Assembly: GCA_002372465.1 (NCBI GenBank)
Contig: DFGW01000064.1
Location: 25,575-89,574, forward strand
Reading direction: 5' to 3'
Source of the DNA: Butyrivibrio sp. UBA3740
Lineage (GTDB): Bacteria; Bacillota; Clostridia; Lachnospirales; Lachnospiraceae
DNA length: 64,000 nt
Below are positions 9,813-19,579 of the stretch, piece after piece (the first letter of the stretch is position 1; every line of letters begins with the position of its first letter). Under the pieces are notes generated by a model. It made no database searches, was not told the origin of the DNA, and saw nothing but the letters and a program-made list of their open reading frames with translations. The position numbers and the translations under genes were made by a program.

Positions 9813-11084
9813 ATGGAAATTAAACCCTTTGAGAAAAAGATATATCTCTCTTCTCCCACAACTCACGGAGAGGAAATAAAATTCATTCAGGAAGCCTTCG
9901 ATACGAACTGGCTTTCAACAGTAGGGGCCAACATCAACGAGTCAGAGAAGATGATCTGTGAGAAGATCGGATGCAGAAATGCTGTGGGACTGTCCTCAGG
10001 AACAGCTGCACTTCACCTCGCCATAAGGCTGGCAGCAGAGAAGATCTATGGTCAGCCCAAGGTAGGACATGGAGCCTTGGAGGGCAAAAAGGTCTTTTGC
10101 TCAGATATGACCTTTGATGCCACAGTTAATCCCGTTGCCTATGAAGGCGGAGAAGCTGTATTTATCGACACGGAGTATGAAACCTGGAATATGTCCCCAA
10201 AGGCTCTGGAGAAGGCTTTTGAGCTTTACCCTGAAGTAAAGCTTGTGGTCATTGCGCACCTTTACGGAACCCCCGGCAAGGTAAAAGAGCTAAGGGAAGT
10301 ATGCGACAGACACGGCGCTATTATTGTGGAGGATGCTGCTGAATCACTGGGAGCTACCTACGAGGGCAAGCAGACCGGATTATTCGGAGATGTAGGTATC
10401 ATCTCTTTTAACGGAAACAAGATAATTACAGGATCCTCAGGTGGAATGCTCCTTACTGACAGTGATGAGGATGCCAACAAGATCAGAAAGTGGTCAACCC
10501 AGTCCAGGGAGGATGCGCCCTGGTATCAGCACGAGGAACTTGGCTTTAACTACCGCATGAGCAATATCATTGCAGGAATGGTGAGGGGACAGATACCTCA
10601 TCTTGAAGAGCATATTGCCCAGAAGAAAGCCATTTATAACAGATACAAGGAAGGCTTTAAGGATCTTCCGGTTAAGATGAATCCCTATGATGAAGCAAAG
10701 AGTGAGCCAAACTTCTGGCTTTCATGCCTGATAATCGACAGGGATGCCATGTGCAGACAGGTTCGCGGAGAGAAGGACGTTCTCTTTGAAACAGAGCCGG
10801 GAAAGAGCTGCCCTACAGAGATCCTTGAGACAATTACCAGGTTCAATGCTGAGGGACGCCCTATATGGAAGCCTATGCACATGCAGCCAATCTACCGCAT
10901 GCATGGCTTTGTGACAGAAAAGGGGTCAGGAAGAGCAAGGAGCAATGCCTACATAGACGAAGGAAGCGTTCTGGATGTGGGAATGGATATCTTTGAAAGA
11001 GGACTTTGCCTGCCAAGTGATAACAAGATGACACCTGAGCAGCAGGATGTGATCATTGAAATAGTTAAGAGATGTTTTATCTAA
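9813..11084 (+). CDS. PLP-dependent sugar aminotransferase (PglE-like, DegT/DnrJ/EryC1/StrS)
   Basis: Fold-type I aminotransferase features are clear: GLSSGTAALHLAIR near residue 60, EDAAESLGATYEGK near residue 175, and the PLP lysine K203 in SFNGNKIITGSSGG. At 423 residues it is longer than most family members (about 370-390), with an added stretch around residues 305-375. It should transaminate the 4-keto sugar made by the dehydratase at 7834, giving UDP-2-acetamido-4-amino-2,4,6-trideoxyhexose. It lies nine bases ahead of the phosphoglycosyl transferase gene. Family is certain; the exact stereochemistry of the product is not visible from sequence. Confidence 0.88.
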   Translation: MEIKPFEKKIYLSSPTTHGEEIKFIQEAFDTNWLSTVGANINESEKMICEKIGCRNAVGLSSGTAALHLAIRLAAEKIYGQPKVGHGALEGKKVFCSDMTFDATVNPVAYEGGEAVFIDTEYETWNMSPKALEKAFELYPEVKLVVIAHLYGTPGKVKELREVCDRHGAIIVEDAAESLGATYEGKQTGLFGDVGIISFNGNKIITGSSGGMLLTDSDEDANKIRKWSTQSREDAPWYQHEELGFNYRMSNIIAGMVRGQIPHLEEHIAQKKAIYNRYKEGFKDLPVKMNPYDEAKSEPNFWLSCLIIDRDAMCRQVRGEKDVLFETEPGKSCPTEILETITRFNAEGRPIWKPMHMQPIYRMHGFVTEKGSGRARSNAYIDEGSVLDVGMDIFERGLCLPSDNKMTPEQQDVIIEIVKRCFI

Positions 11085-11093
11085 GGAAAAAGG

Positions 11094-11735
11094 ATGAATA
11101 AACACGTTCCACACGGACCCTACGAAAAGTTCATAAAAAGACCCCTGGATTTCCTTCTGGCCCTTTGCGGGATAATAGTACTGAGTCCTGTAATGATAGT
11201 TACGGCGGTGCTTGTGAGATTTAAGCTTGGAAGTCCTGTTTTGTTCAGGCAGCCACGTCCGGGCAAGGATGAGAAGGTATTTAATCTCTACAAGTTCAGG
11301 ACCATGACAGATGAAAAGGATGCCCAGGGCAACCTCCTTCCCGATGAGGACAGACTTCCGGCATTTGGTAAAAAGCTTCGAAGCACCAGCCTTGATGAAC
11401 TTCCGGAGTTTTTCAATATCCTCAAGGGCGATATGAGTTTTATTGGCCCAAGGCCGCTTCTTGTGAAGTATCTGCCTCTGTACAATGAAGAGCAGAAGCA
11501 CAGGCACGATGTAAGGCCGGGACTTACCGGATGGGCCCAGGTAAACGGACGAAATCTCCTTAGCTGGGAGGACAGGTTCGAAAAGGATGTTTACTACGTA
11601 AGAAACATCTCGTTTTTATTTGACCTGAAGATCATTTTCAGGACTGTGGCGGTTGTCTTTGACCACAGCGGAATTACCAGTGGCACAGATGCCACCATGG
11701 AAGCCTTCACCGGGACAAAACCCAAGGAAGAATGA
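11094..11735 (+). CDS. Monotopic phosphoglycosyl transferase (PglC-like, bacterial sugar transferase)
   Basis: A single N-terminal re-entrant hydrophobic segment (residues 15-40, [15 protein letters not shown]) leads into the conserved core [20 protein letters not shown], the catalytic Asp-Glu in STSLDELPE, and [13 protein letters not shown]. At 213 residues it is the short PglC form without an extra membrane domain. It transfers a phospho-sugar to undecaprenyl phosphate and so starts the repeat unit. Its position directly after the dehydratase and aminotransferase implies that the diamino-type sugar is the first sugar. No left-handed beta-helix acetyltransferase domain is fused to it, unlike some relatives. 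Confidence 0.9.
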   Translation: MNKHVPHGPYEKFIKRPLDFLLALCGIIVLSPVMIVTAVLVRFKLGSPVLFRQPRPGKDEKVFNLYKFRTMTDEKDAQGNLLPDEDRLPAFGKKLRSTSLDELPEFFNILKGDMSFIGPRPLLVKYLPLYNEEQKHRHDVRPGLTGWAQVNGRNLLSWEDRFEKDVYYVRNISFLFDLKIIFRTVAVVFDHSGITSGTDATMEAFTGTKPKEE

Positions 11736-11746
11736 AAGGATAGTTT

Positions 11747-12742
11747 ATGAATATTCTGTTTTGCAGCGTCGGAAGAAGATGCGATCTGTTAAAGGACTTT
11801 AGAAATACACTGGGAGATAAGGTGCACATTGTTGTTACGGATAACAGCCATTTTGCACCTGCTCTTGCTTTTGCGGATAAAAGCTATCAGGTACCCCTTA
11901 TAACTGACAAGGACTACATTCCCATGATCCTTGATATCTGCAGGAAGGAAAAGATTGATGCAGTTACTACTCTGATCGATCCCGAGATCGCTATTTTGGC
12001 TGAGCACAGGGCCGAATTTACTGCCATCGGTGTGGAAGTCCTTGCTCCATATATGGAGACTGCGAAACTTTGCTTTGATAAGTATGAAATGTACAAGTAC
12101 CTGACAGAAAAGGGCATCAATACTGTAAGGACCTTCGGCAATATGGCGGATTTCAAGACAGCCTTTGAGGCGGGCGAAATTTCTTTTCCTGTGTTTGTAA
12201 AGCCAAGAACGGGAAGCGGAAGCGTAGGCGCCAGAAAGGTTGAAACTCTGGAGCTTTTAGAGGAGCTGATGGCCAGGGACGAATCCCTTATAATTCAGGA
12301 GCTTATGACCGGAAAAGACATGGATGCGGATATCTACGTTGACACCATAAGCCATGAGACTATAGCTGTTTTCTCCAAGAAGAAGATATCAACCACTATT
12401 GGCGGGGCCAACAAGACCATCTCCTTTAAGGATCAGGCACTCTTTGACTTTGTTACAAAGGCCCTTAAGGTTTTTGAGTTTAACGGTCCTTTGGATATGG
12501 ATCTCTTTTATCAGGACGGACAGTACTATCTGTCAGAGATAAATCCAAGGTTCGGAGGCGCATATCTGCACGCCTATGGCGCAGGGGTTGATTTCATCAG
12601 CTTCATCTACAACAATGTGGTGGAGAAGAAAGAGAACAAGCCCTGCATAGGAGAGTACGACGAGGATGTGGTGATGATGATGTATGACAGCGTTGTCATC
12701 GACACCCTGTCAAACCTTAAGGAGCGGATGAAGGAGATCTGA
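11747..12742 (+). CDS. ATP-grasp ligase, CarB/PylC-like
   Basis: The protein (331 residues) starts with a Rossmann-like pre-ATP-grasp domain (MNILFCSVGRRCDLLK, about residues 1-100). The ATP-grasp core follows: FPVFVKPRTGSGSVGARKV with its glycine-rich loop, then LDMDLFYQDGQYYLSEINPR, where D/E and N are the expected metal and ATP ligands. ATP-grasp enzymes form an acyl phosphate and join it to an amine. It lies between the PglC-like and PglA-like genes, where a PglD acetyltransferase would be expected. It may therefore add an amino acid or other carboxylic acid to the 4-amino sugar; this is inference. Confidence 0.85.
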   Translation: MNILFCSVGRRCDLLKDFRNTLGDKVHIVVTDNSHFAPALAFADKSYQVPLITDKDYIPMILDICRKEKIDAVTTLIDPEIAILAEHRAEFTAIGVEVLAPYMETAKLCFDKYEMYKYLTEKGINTVRTFGNMADFKTAFEAGEISFPVFVKPRTGSGSVGARKVETLELLEELMARDESLIIQELMTGKDMDADIYVDTISHETIAVFSKKKISTTIGGANKTISFKDQALFDFVTKALKVFEFNGPLDMDLFYQDGQYYLSEINPRFGGAYLHAYGAGVDFISFIYNNVVEKKENKPCIGEYDEDVVMMMYDSVVIDTLSNLKERMKEI

Positions 12743-12744
12743 GG

Positions 12745-13857
12745 ATGCGTATCCTGATTTTGGCCAATTACGCAAACGGCTTGTATCTGTTTCGAAGAGA
12801 GCTGGTTCAGGCATTCATCGACGAAGGACACGATGTTCTTGTGTCGGTTCCGCCGGATGAAAACTGCAACAAGCTCAGAAACCTTGGGTGGAACATCATT
12901 GATACAAATCTTGACAGGCATGGGATGAATCCTGCTAAGGATTTAAAGCTCTTTAAGACGTATCTTGGCTTCATGAACAGATTTAAACCGGATGTGGTGC
13001 TGACCTACACCATAAAACCGAATATATACGGAGCAAGTGCAGCAAGGATCAAGAAAGTCCCTTATATCTGCAATATCACCGGCCTTGGAAAGGCTATCGA
13101 GGGCGGAGGAATGCTGAGCAGAGTGCTTTGCGCTATGTACAGGTTCTCCACGGGAAAGGCTAAAAAGGTCTTTTTCCAGAATGAGGGGAATATGAAGGTG
13201 CTCCGGGATAAGGGTATTGCAAGGACGAATGCAGCTCTTTTACCCGGGTCCGGGGTCAATACCACTGAGCACCCTTTGAGGGAATACCCGGATGAAGCTG
13301 ATGGAATAAGGCTTTTGGCAGTTCTTAGGATCATGAAGGACAAGGGTGTTAAGGAATACCTGGAAGCTGCAGAAAAACTCGGAAAAGAAAGACCGGAGCT
13401 TCACTTCGAGCTTGTGGGTGAGTACGAGGAGGACGAGAGGAAGACCTTTGAACCCGAGATAGAAAGGCTACAGTCTTTGGGGCTTTTAAAGTACTACGGC
13501 CATATAGACAACGTGGAGCAGGTTATGGCCTCCTCCCATGTGGTAGTCCATCCTTCTTATCACGAGGGAATGTCCAATGTGCTTTTGGAGGCAGCAGCCT
13601 GTGGTCGGCCGATTCTTACCTGCGATATTCCCGGATGCCGTGAGGCGGTTATAAAGGATCAGAGCGGATTTCTATTTGGGCCAGAGAGTACAGATGAACT
13701 AGTAAAGGCCATAGAGCGTATCCTTACAATTAACGCATCAGGTCGAAAAGCCATGGGACTTAAGGGCAGAAGCCTTATTGAGGAAAAGTTTGACAGACGT
13801 AGTATAATATTGACGTATATCAATGAGATTAATCAGATAAATGCTGATAAGAATTAA
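12745..13857 (+). CDS. GT4 glycosyltransferase (PglA-like)
   Basis: This 370-residue GT-B protein belongs to glycosyltransferase family 4. The start MRILILANYANGLYLFRREL and NITGLGKAIEGGGM are typical of PglA/WbpX-type enzymes that act on the lipid-linked first sugar. The C-terminal donor site includes HPSYHEGMSNVLLEAAACGR, with the E-x7-E type signature of retaining enzymes. It follows the ATP-grasp gene by two bases, so the two are probably translated together. A role in adding the second sugar to the PglC product is inferred from gene order and family. Confidence 0.85.
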   Translation: MRILILANYANGLYLFRRELVQAFIDEGHDVLVSVPPDENCNKLRNLGWNIIDTNLDRHGMNPAKDLKLFKTYLGFMNRFKPDVVLTYTIKPNIYGASAARIKKVPYICNITGLGKAIEGGGMLSRVLCAMYRFSTGKAKKVFFQNEGNMKVLRDKGIARTNAALLPGSGVNTTEHPLREYPDEADGIRLLAVLRIMKDKGVKEYLEAAEKLGKERPELHFELVGEYEEDERKTFEPEIERLQSLGLLKYYGHIDNVEQVMASSHVVVHPSYHEGMSNVLLEAAACGRPILTCDIPGCREAVIKDQSGFLFGPESTDELVKAIERILTINASGRKAMGLKGRSLIEEKFDRRSIILTYINEINQINADKN

Positions 13858-13875
13858 TTATCTGGAGGAAACACA

Positions 13876-15192
13876 ATGGATTTATATGAGAAACTCCTTG
13901 CCGGAGAAGAAAAGCTTTCACTTGTAGGTCTTGGTTATGTAGGAATGCCTATTGCGGTAGCTTACGCCAAGAAGATCAAAGTAGTAGGATATGACTTCAA
14001 TGCAGAGAAGGTTGAGCTCTACAAGAAAGGAATCGACCCTACAAGAGAGGTTGGAGATGATGCCATAAAAGAGACATCAGTAGAATTTACTGCTGATCCT
14101 GAGAAGCTCCGTGAGTGCAAATTTCACGTTGTGGCAGTTCCGACACCTGTAAATGACGATCATACACCTGATCTTTCACCTGTTGAGGGTGCCAGCCATA
14201 CACTGGGTAAGTACCTTACAAAGGGCAGCATTGTAGTATATGAGTCAACAGTTTATCCCGGCGTAACAGAGGATATCTGCGTACCTATCCTTGAGAAGGA
14301 GTCAGGACTTAAGTGCGGAGTAGACTTCAAGATCGGATACTCACCTGAGCGTATAAATCCCGGTGACAAGGTTCACAGACTTGATACCATAACCAAGATC
14401 GTTTCCGGTATGGATGAGGAGACCCTGGACACAGTAGCAAAGGTTTACAGCCTGGTTGCTCTTGCCGGTGTATATAAGGCACAGTCCATCAAGGTTGCAG
14501 AGGCAGCTAAGGTTATTGAGAACTCACAGCGTGATATCAATATCGCCTTCATGAACGAGCTTTCTATGATCTTCCACAAGATGGATATCGACACAAAGAG
14601 TGTACTTGAGGCAGCAGGAACAAAGTGGAATTTCCTTCACTTCTTCCCGGGACTTGTTGGCGGACACTGCATCGGTGTTGATCCCTATTACCTTACTTAC
14701 AAGGCAGAGGAGCTTGGTTACCACTCCCAGATCATTCTTTCAGGAAGACGTATCAATGATGACATGGGCAAGTACATTGCTGAGAGCTGTGTAAAGAACC
14801 TTATCGCAGCTGACATTCCTGTCAAGAATGCAAAGGTTGCAATCCTTGGATTTACCTTCAAGGAGAACTGCCCTGACACCAGAAATACAAAGGTTATCGA
14901 TATTTACAACGAGCTTGGCGAGTATGGCATTAAGCCAATGGTTGTTGATACTGAGGCGGATGCAGCTGAGGCAAAAAGACTCTATGGCATTGAGTTTGAT
15001 TCAATTGACAGCATAAAGGACATGGATGCAGTTATCGTGGCTGTTTCCCATGAGGCATTCAAGGACTACAAGCCTTCTGATATTGCCAAGTTCTTCAACC
15101 CTGCCCACAAGACAAAGGTATTCCTTGATATCAAGGGTATTTATGATATGAATGATTACAAGGCTCCCGAGTTCGACTACTGGAGGTTATGA
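13876..15192 (+). CDS. UDP-HexNAc 6-dehydrogenase (TviB/WbpO-like)
   Basis: The 438-residue protein has the UDP-glucose/GDP-mannose dehydrogenase layout. An NAD domain begins VGLGYVGMPIAVAYAKK, VPTPVNDDHTPDLSPV follows, and the active-site cysteine is C265 in GLVGGHCIGVDPYYLT. The GGHCIGVDPYYLT form marks the TviB/WbpO/WbpA group that oxidises UDP-GlcNAc or UDP-GalNAc to the uronic acid, rather than UDP-glucose dehydrogenases. The next gene is a matching 4-epimerase, as in the Vi antigen TviB-TviC pair. GGAGG at 13863-13867 precedes the ATG. Confidence 0.88.
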   Translation: MDLYEKLLAGEEKLSLVGLGYVGMPIAVAYAKKIKVVGYDFNAEKVELYKKGIDPTREVGDDAIKETSVEFTADPEKLRECKFHVVAVPTPVNDDHTPDLSPVEGASHTLGKYLTKGSIVVYESTVYPGVTEDICVPILEKESGLKCGVDFKIGYSPERINPGDKVHRLDTITKIVSGMDEETLDTVAKVYSLVALAGVYKAQSIKVAEAAKVIENSQRDINIAFMNELSMIFHKMDIDTKSVLEAAGTKWNFLHFFPGLVGGHCIGVDPYYLTYKAEELGYHSQIILSGRRINDDMGKYIAESCVKNLIAADIPVKNAKVAILGFTFKENCPDTRNTKVIDIYNELGEYGIKPMVVDTEADAAEAKRLYGIEFDSIDSIKDMDAVIVAVSHEAFKDYKPSDIAKFFNPAHKTKVFLDIKGIYDMNDYKAPEFDYWRL

Positions 15193-16166
15193 TGGGATTT
15201 AGAGAGTTAAAATTTCCTGAAAACAGCGTTTTCCTGGTAACAGGAGGCGCCGGATTCATCGGATCAAATATTGTTGAAGCCCTTCTTGATATGGGCTACA
15301 CAGTAAGATGTATGGACAACCTTTCAACAGGACATATCGAGAACATTCAGCCTTTTATGGATAACCCGAAGTTTACTTTCATCGAAAAGGACATCAGGGA
15401 TCTGGATGCCTGCATGGAAGCTACAAAGGGTGTAGACTATGTTCTCAATGAAGCTGCCTGGGGCAGTGTTCCAAGAAGTATTGAAATGCCTCTTTTATAT
15501 GAGGAGATCAATATCCGAGGAACCCTCAACATGATGGAAGCTTCAAGACAGAACGGTGTTAAGAAGTTTGTCTATGCATCAAGTTCTTCGGTATATGGAG
15601 ATTCCACTGTACTTCCCAAGAAGGAGGGACAGGAGGGAAATGTCCTTTCACCCTATGCCCTCACCAAGAAAACTGATGAGGAGTACGGAAAGCTTTATAA
15701 GAGTCTTTACGGCCTTGATACTTATGGCCTTAGATATTTCAACGTATTTGGAAGAAGGCAGGATCCTAACGGCGCCTATGCGGCGGTTATTCCCAAGTTC
15801 CTTCGTCAGCTCATGAATGGCGAGACACCTACCATCAACGGAGATGGCAAGCAGTCCAGAGATTTCACCTACGTGGATAACGTCATTGAAGGAAATCTTC
15901 GCGCCTGCCTTGCTTCTTCAGATGTGGCAGGAGAGGCCTACAATATCGGTGCCGGTGGAAGAGAATTCCTTATAGACGTATATCACCACTTAACAGATGC
16001 TCTTGGCATGGATGTGGAGCCAATCTTCGGACCACCTCGTAAGGGCGATATCAGGGATTCCAATGCGGACATCTCCAAGGCAAGAAAGAACCTTGGCTAC
16101 GATCCTTCCTATGACTTCAAGGCAGGAATTGAACTGGCAATCGAGTGGTATAAAGAGACGCTTTGA
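15189..16166 (+). CDS. Extended SDR UDP-sugar 4-epimerase (TviC/WbpP-like)
   Basis: An NAD-binding VTGGAGFIGSNIVEALLDMG occurs at the N-terminus and the catalytic Tyr/Lys pair is Y156-ALT-K160. SSSSVYGD and YNIGAGG are further family motifs. The length of 325 residues is usual for UDP-sugar 4-epimerases. It overlaps the dehydrogenase gene by four bases (or one, if ATG 15192 is used, which is better spaced from GGAGG at 15182). As with TviB-TviC, it would interconvert UDP-GlcNAc and UDP-GalNAc forms or their uronic acids. Specificity within the group is inferred. Confidence 0.85.
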   Translation: MMGFRELKFPENSVFLVTGGAGFIGSNIVEALLDMGYTVRCMDNLSTGHIENIQPFMDNPKFTFIEKDIRDLDACMEATKGVDYVLNEAAWGSVPRSIEMPLLYEEINIRGTLNMMEASRQNGVKKFVYASSSSVYGDSTVLPKKEGQEGNVLSPYALTKKTDEEYGKLYKSLYGLDTYGLRYFNVFGRRQDPNGAYAAVIPKFLRQLMNGETPTINGDGKQSRDFTYVDNVIEGNLRACLASSDVAGEAYNIGAGGREFLIDVYHHLTDALGMDVEPIFGPPRKGDIRDSNADISKARKNLGYDPSYDFKAGIELAIEWYKETL

Positions 16167-16169
16167 CCT

Positions 16170-16910
16170 ATGCAGATAACGATACGAATGGACGACATTA
16201 CTCCGGATATGGACTATGCCAGGTTTTCCAGATTTAAAGCCCTTCTGGATAAGCATGACATAAAGCCCCTTATCGGAGTGGTGCCTGATAACCGGGATGA
16301 GAAGCTTGCAATTGAAGAGCCCCACAAGGACTTCTGGAACATGGTAAAAGAGCTTGAGGAGAACGGGTGGACTATCGCCATGCATGGACTTAATCACCTC
16401 TATACCACCAAGGATCCGGGGATTTTCCCCATCGGAGGGAAGTCAGAATTTGCAGGGCTTTCCCTGGCAAAGCAGGACGAGATGATAAGAGAAGGAAAGA
16501 GGATCCTTAGGGATAATGGTATTACCACCGACATCTTTATGGCTCCATCCCACTCTTTTGACAAAAACACCATAAGAGTCCTTAAGAAGAATGATTTCTA
16601 TATTCTGACTGATGGCTTCGGCTCCGGGCCCTTCAGATCAAAGGGAATGATCTATTATCCGATTTCTGTTAAACGAAGCAGCAGCTTAAAGGATGACAGA
16701 AAAGGCCTTGTAACCTTTGTTTACCATGCAAATACCATGGAGGATAAGGACTTTGACAAGCTTGAAAAGCTTCTGGAAACCGGCAAGGTGGTATCCTATT
16801 CTGCCTTCAGGCAGCTTGATATAAAGGATCGGACTATATTTGGGGACATATGGCAGTATACTGTTGCCAAGGCAAAGTACACAGCCGTGCAGATAAAGAA
16901 AATTATTTAA
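16170..16910 (+). CDS. DUF2334-type polysaccharide deacetylase-like protein
   Basis: This 246-residue protein has the NodB-like TIM-barrel pattern of DUF2334 enzymes. The first metal motif is RMDDITPD near residue 5, the H-x3-H motif is MHGLNH near residue 72, and MAPSHSFDKNT occurs later, followed by LTDGFG. No signal peptide is present, so it acts in the cytoplasm if active. It may remove acetyl groups from a nucleotide sugar or a lipid-linked intermediate. It lies three bases after the epimerase gene. Confidence 0.75.
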   Translation: MQITIRMDDITPDMDYARFSRFKALLDKHDIKPLIGVVPDNRDEKLAIEEPHKDFWNMVKELEENGWTIAMHGLNHLYTTKDPGIFPIGGKSEFAGLSLAKQDEMIREGKRILRDNGITTDIFMAPSHSFDKNTIRVLKKNDFYILTDGFGSGPFRSKGMIYYPISVKRSSSLKDDRKGLVTFVYHANTMEDKDFDKLEKLLETGKVVSYSAFRQLDIKDRTIFGDIWQYTVAKAKYTAVQIKKII

Positions 16911-16934
16911 TTACATCTGGAGGAAACCGAGCGG

Positions 16935-18380
16935 ATGGATACAGGTTTTGGACAGATTCGTGTGCTTCATGTACTTGGGGGACTTGGAGTAGGCGGTGCT
17001 GAGTGCAGAATCATAGATTTATACAGAAATATGGACAGGGACAAGATACAGTTTGATTTCCTGGTCCATTATTCACCTGAAAAAACAGGAAAGAAGAGTC
17101 CGACTTCTGATGAACTGATGGCAGTTCGAGAGCCGGACTATTTTGATAATAGCGTATATAAACTTGGAGGCAGGATTTTCTGTCTTCCAAAGTTCACGGG
17201 AACCAATCTTGCTGAGTATAAGGCGGCCATAAAGAGGTTTTTTGCAGATCATCCCAATCAGTGGAAATTCATCCAGGGACACATGACCAGCACAGCTGCA
17301 ATTTATCTTCCCATTGCCAGAAAGGCCGGAATACCAATCTGCATTGCCCATGCAAGAAGCGCCGGAGTTGACAATGGTATCAAGGGGCTGGCCACCAGGT
17401 TTTTCAGGGCACCCCTTCACAAGGACGGTATAACAGATTATAACTTTGCCTGCTCCAAAGAGGCAGGAATCTCTGTTTTTGGCCAGGAACTGGTGGATGC
17501 AGGGAAGGTAAAGGTTATCCCCAACGCCATAGATATCAGGCATTTTGCCTTTAATCCACAGATCAGGGATAAGATCAGGCAGGAGCTTGGCGTATCAAAT
17601 GCAATCGTCATCGGACACGTCGGCAGTTTTCGCTATGCCAAGAACCATGAGTTTCTTTTGCAGGTTTTTGCGCAGGTCTGCAGACTTTTGGACAACGATG
17701 ATCAGAATCAGTACAACATGATGCACGGAATGAGGATCAAACTTCTTATGCTTGGGAAGGGGCCTCTTCAGGAGGACATGATGAAGCTTGCCGACAAGCT
17801 TCATATCGCCAACAGGTGCATTTTTGCAGGCAACAAGTCCAATGCAAGCGACTACTATCAGGCAATGGATTACTTCTGTTTCCCTTCAAGATATGAAGGA
17901 CTTCCGGGAAGCGTAGTGGAGGCCCAGGCTTCAGGACTTCAGTGCCTTGTCTCCGACTCTGTGACACCGGAGGTGAACGTTACCGAGCTGGTGTCCATGA
18001 TGAGCATCAAGTCAGAGGCCAGAGACTGGGCAAGGAAGATCATTGATGATCTGCTGCTGCGTGAAGATTATCAGGCAGATCCCCTTCAGGAGGAGATAAA
18101 GCTCAATGAGACCTTCACCCGTATTGCAGGAGAGAGAAGAGAGAGTGTATTTGAGACCGACGAGACGCCGTGCATCGACATTCTTGACGCCGGTACCGGA
18201 TTTGAGACTGTTAATATCCCTGACAGGCTATCTAAGGGAGCTCGCCGTTCCATTGAGTTCTCCATTGGAGACAGATCCGAGAGTTCTGAATACATTTTGG
18301 GAAAGCTCAAGGCAGCAGGGTTTGATGTAAAGAGTCAGGCAAAGATGATGTCTGCTTTCTATCAGAGAGGTCATTTTTAA
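16935..18380 (+). CDS. GT4 glycosyltransferase with C-terminal extension
   Basis: The N-terminal half begins with VLHVLGGLGVGGAECRIIDL, whose G-G-A-E loop is common in EpsF/WbnH-like GT4 enzymes. The donor domain contains FPSRYEGLPGSVVEAQASGL near residue 317. At 481 residues it is about 100 longer than usual; the extra C-terminal part (after about residue 380) ends in KMMSAFYQRG. The middle of that tail has no recognisable domain. GGAGG at 16919-16923 precedes the ATG. It overlaps the following GT4 gene by one base. Confidence 0.83.
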   Translation: MDTGFGQIRVLHVLGGLGVGGAECRIIDLYRNMDRDKIQFDFLVHYSPEKTGKKSPTSDELMAVREPDYFDNSVYKLGGRIFCLPKFTGTNLAEYKAAIKRFFADHPNQWKFIQGHMTSTAAIYLPIARKAGIPICIAHARSAGVDNGIKGLATRFFRAPLHKDGITDYNFACSKEAGISVFGQELVDAGKVKVIPNAIDIRHFAFNPQIRDKIRQELGVSNAIVIGHVGSFRYAKNHEFLLQVFAQVCRLLDNDDQNQYNMMHGMRIKLLMLGKGPLQEDMMKLADKLHIANRCIFAGNKSNASDYYQAMDYFCFPSRYEGLPGSVVEAQASGLQCLVSDSVTPEVNVTELVSMMSIKSEARDWARKIIDDLLLREDYQADPLQEEIKLNETFTRIAGERRESVFETDETPCIDILDAGTGFETVNIPDRLSKGARRSIEFSIGDRSESSEYILGKLKAAGFDVKSQAKMMSAFYQRGHF

Positions 18381-19579
18381 TGGATAGTAAGAAGAAAAAT
18401 CTCATGCTGATGGTGCCCATGCTCCATCAGGGAGGATTTGAGAGAGTCTGCATAAAGACCGCAAGACTCATGCAGGAGTTTTATAACGTCCATATCCTTA
18501 TTTTCAGCTCAAAGGATATCAACTATGATGTAACAGGTCTTGATGTGATTGACATTGATGTCCCTTCGCAAAAGGGTCTTTTAAACAAGGTTTTAAATGT
18601 TTTAAAGCGTGTCCGCAAGACCAAAAAGATAAAGAGAGAGCTTGGTATAGACATTTCCTACAGCTTTGGAAGCAGCGCCAATTACGTCAATGCCCTCTCA
18701 GGTGTGGGAGATAAGGTCCTTACGGGACTGCGCTGCCAGACCGACATGGAAAATGAGAGCCAGGTAAAGCTCTTTTGCAAAAAGTCGGATCAGGTACTTT
18801 CCTGTTCAAAAGAAATTGTAAGGCAGCTAAAGTCAGACTTTAACTATGACAGGAGCACTTATATCTACAATCCTCTTGACGTGGAGGATATACAGAATAA
18901 GGCTGCTGAGACCCCGGAGGATTTCCCTTTTGTGGGGGATGATATTAAGGTCATCTCCTGCTCTGCAAGAAACGACTATATAAAGGGAATCTGGCATCTG
19001 GTAAAAGCCTTTTCCCTGGCCCAGGTCAAGCACCCGGAGGCAAGACTCATTGTCATGGGAGCAGGCAACTGGGATAAGTACAAGGAACTTGCCAAAGCTC
19101 TTGGAGTAAAGGATAAGGTGGCTTTTCTGGGACTTAAGAAAAATCCCTTTCCTTATGTAGGGGCTTCCGATCTGTATGTGTGCAGTTCTAACCATGAGGG
19201 ATTCCCCAATGCGGTGCTTGAAGCCATGGCTTTAAATAAGCCGGTAATCTCTGCGGACTGTAAGACAGGACCAAGGGAAATACTTCTTTCGGAAGAAGAG
19301 TACGAGGACCTGATAGGAAGGCAGCCTGATGGCAGCAGCATAAAGGAGCCTATAAGGGGCGAATACGGAATTCTTGTTCCTGACATGGATGAGAATGAGA
19401 ACTTTGATCCGGAGTACATAACTGAAGGTGAGAGGATTCTATCTGCTGAGATAGTAAGGATCCTGGATGATGAAAAGAGCCTTAAGGAATATTCTGAAAA
19501 GTCCCGCAAAAGAGCTCTTTGCTACACTCCGGGCGCCTACAAGGAGAGCATTCACGATATATTAAAGAGGTATGAATAA
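18380..19579 (+). CDS. GT4 glycosyltransferase
   Basis: The protein has 399 residues and a GT-B fold. LMVPMLHQGGFERVCIKTA marks the acceptor-side loop and VCSSNHEGFPNAVLEAMALN, near residue 270, is the donor-site signature. After the signature comes a family-typical insertion carrying KTGPREILL and EYGILVPDMDENENF. It overlaps both neighbours by one base (TAATG junctions), so it is almost certainly translated as part of the operon. The sugar it transfers cannot be read from sequence. Confidence 0.83.
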   Translation: MDSKKKNLMLMVPMLHQGGFERVCIKTARLMQEFYNVHILIFSSKDINYDVTGLDVIDIDVPSQKGLLNKVLNVLKRVRKTKKIKRELGIDISYSFGSSANYVNALSGVGDKVLTGLRCQTDMENESQVKLFCKKSDQVLSCSKEIVRQLKSDFNYDRSTYIYNPLDVEDIQNKAAETPEDFPFVGDDIKVISCSARNDYIKGIWHLVKAFSLAQVKHPEARLIVMGAGNWDKYKELAKALGVKDKVAFLGLKKNPFPYVGASDLYVCSSNHEGFPNAVLEAMALNKPVISADCKTGPREILLSEEEYEDLIGRQPDGSSIKEPIRGEYGILVPDMDENENFDPEYITEGERILSAEIVRILDDEKSLKEYSEKSRKRALCYTPGAYKESIHDILKRYE

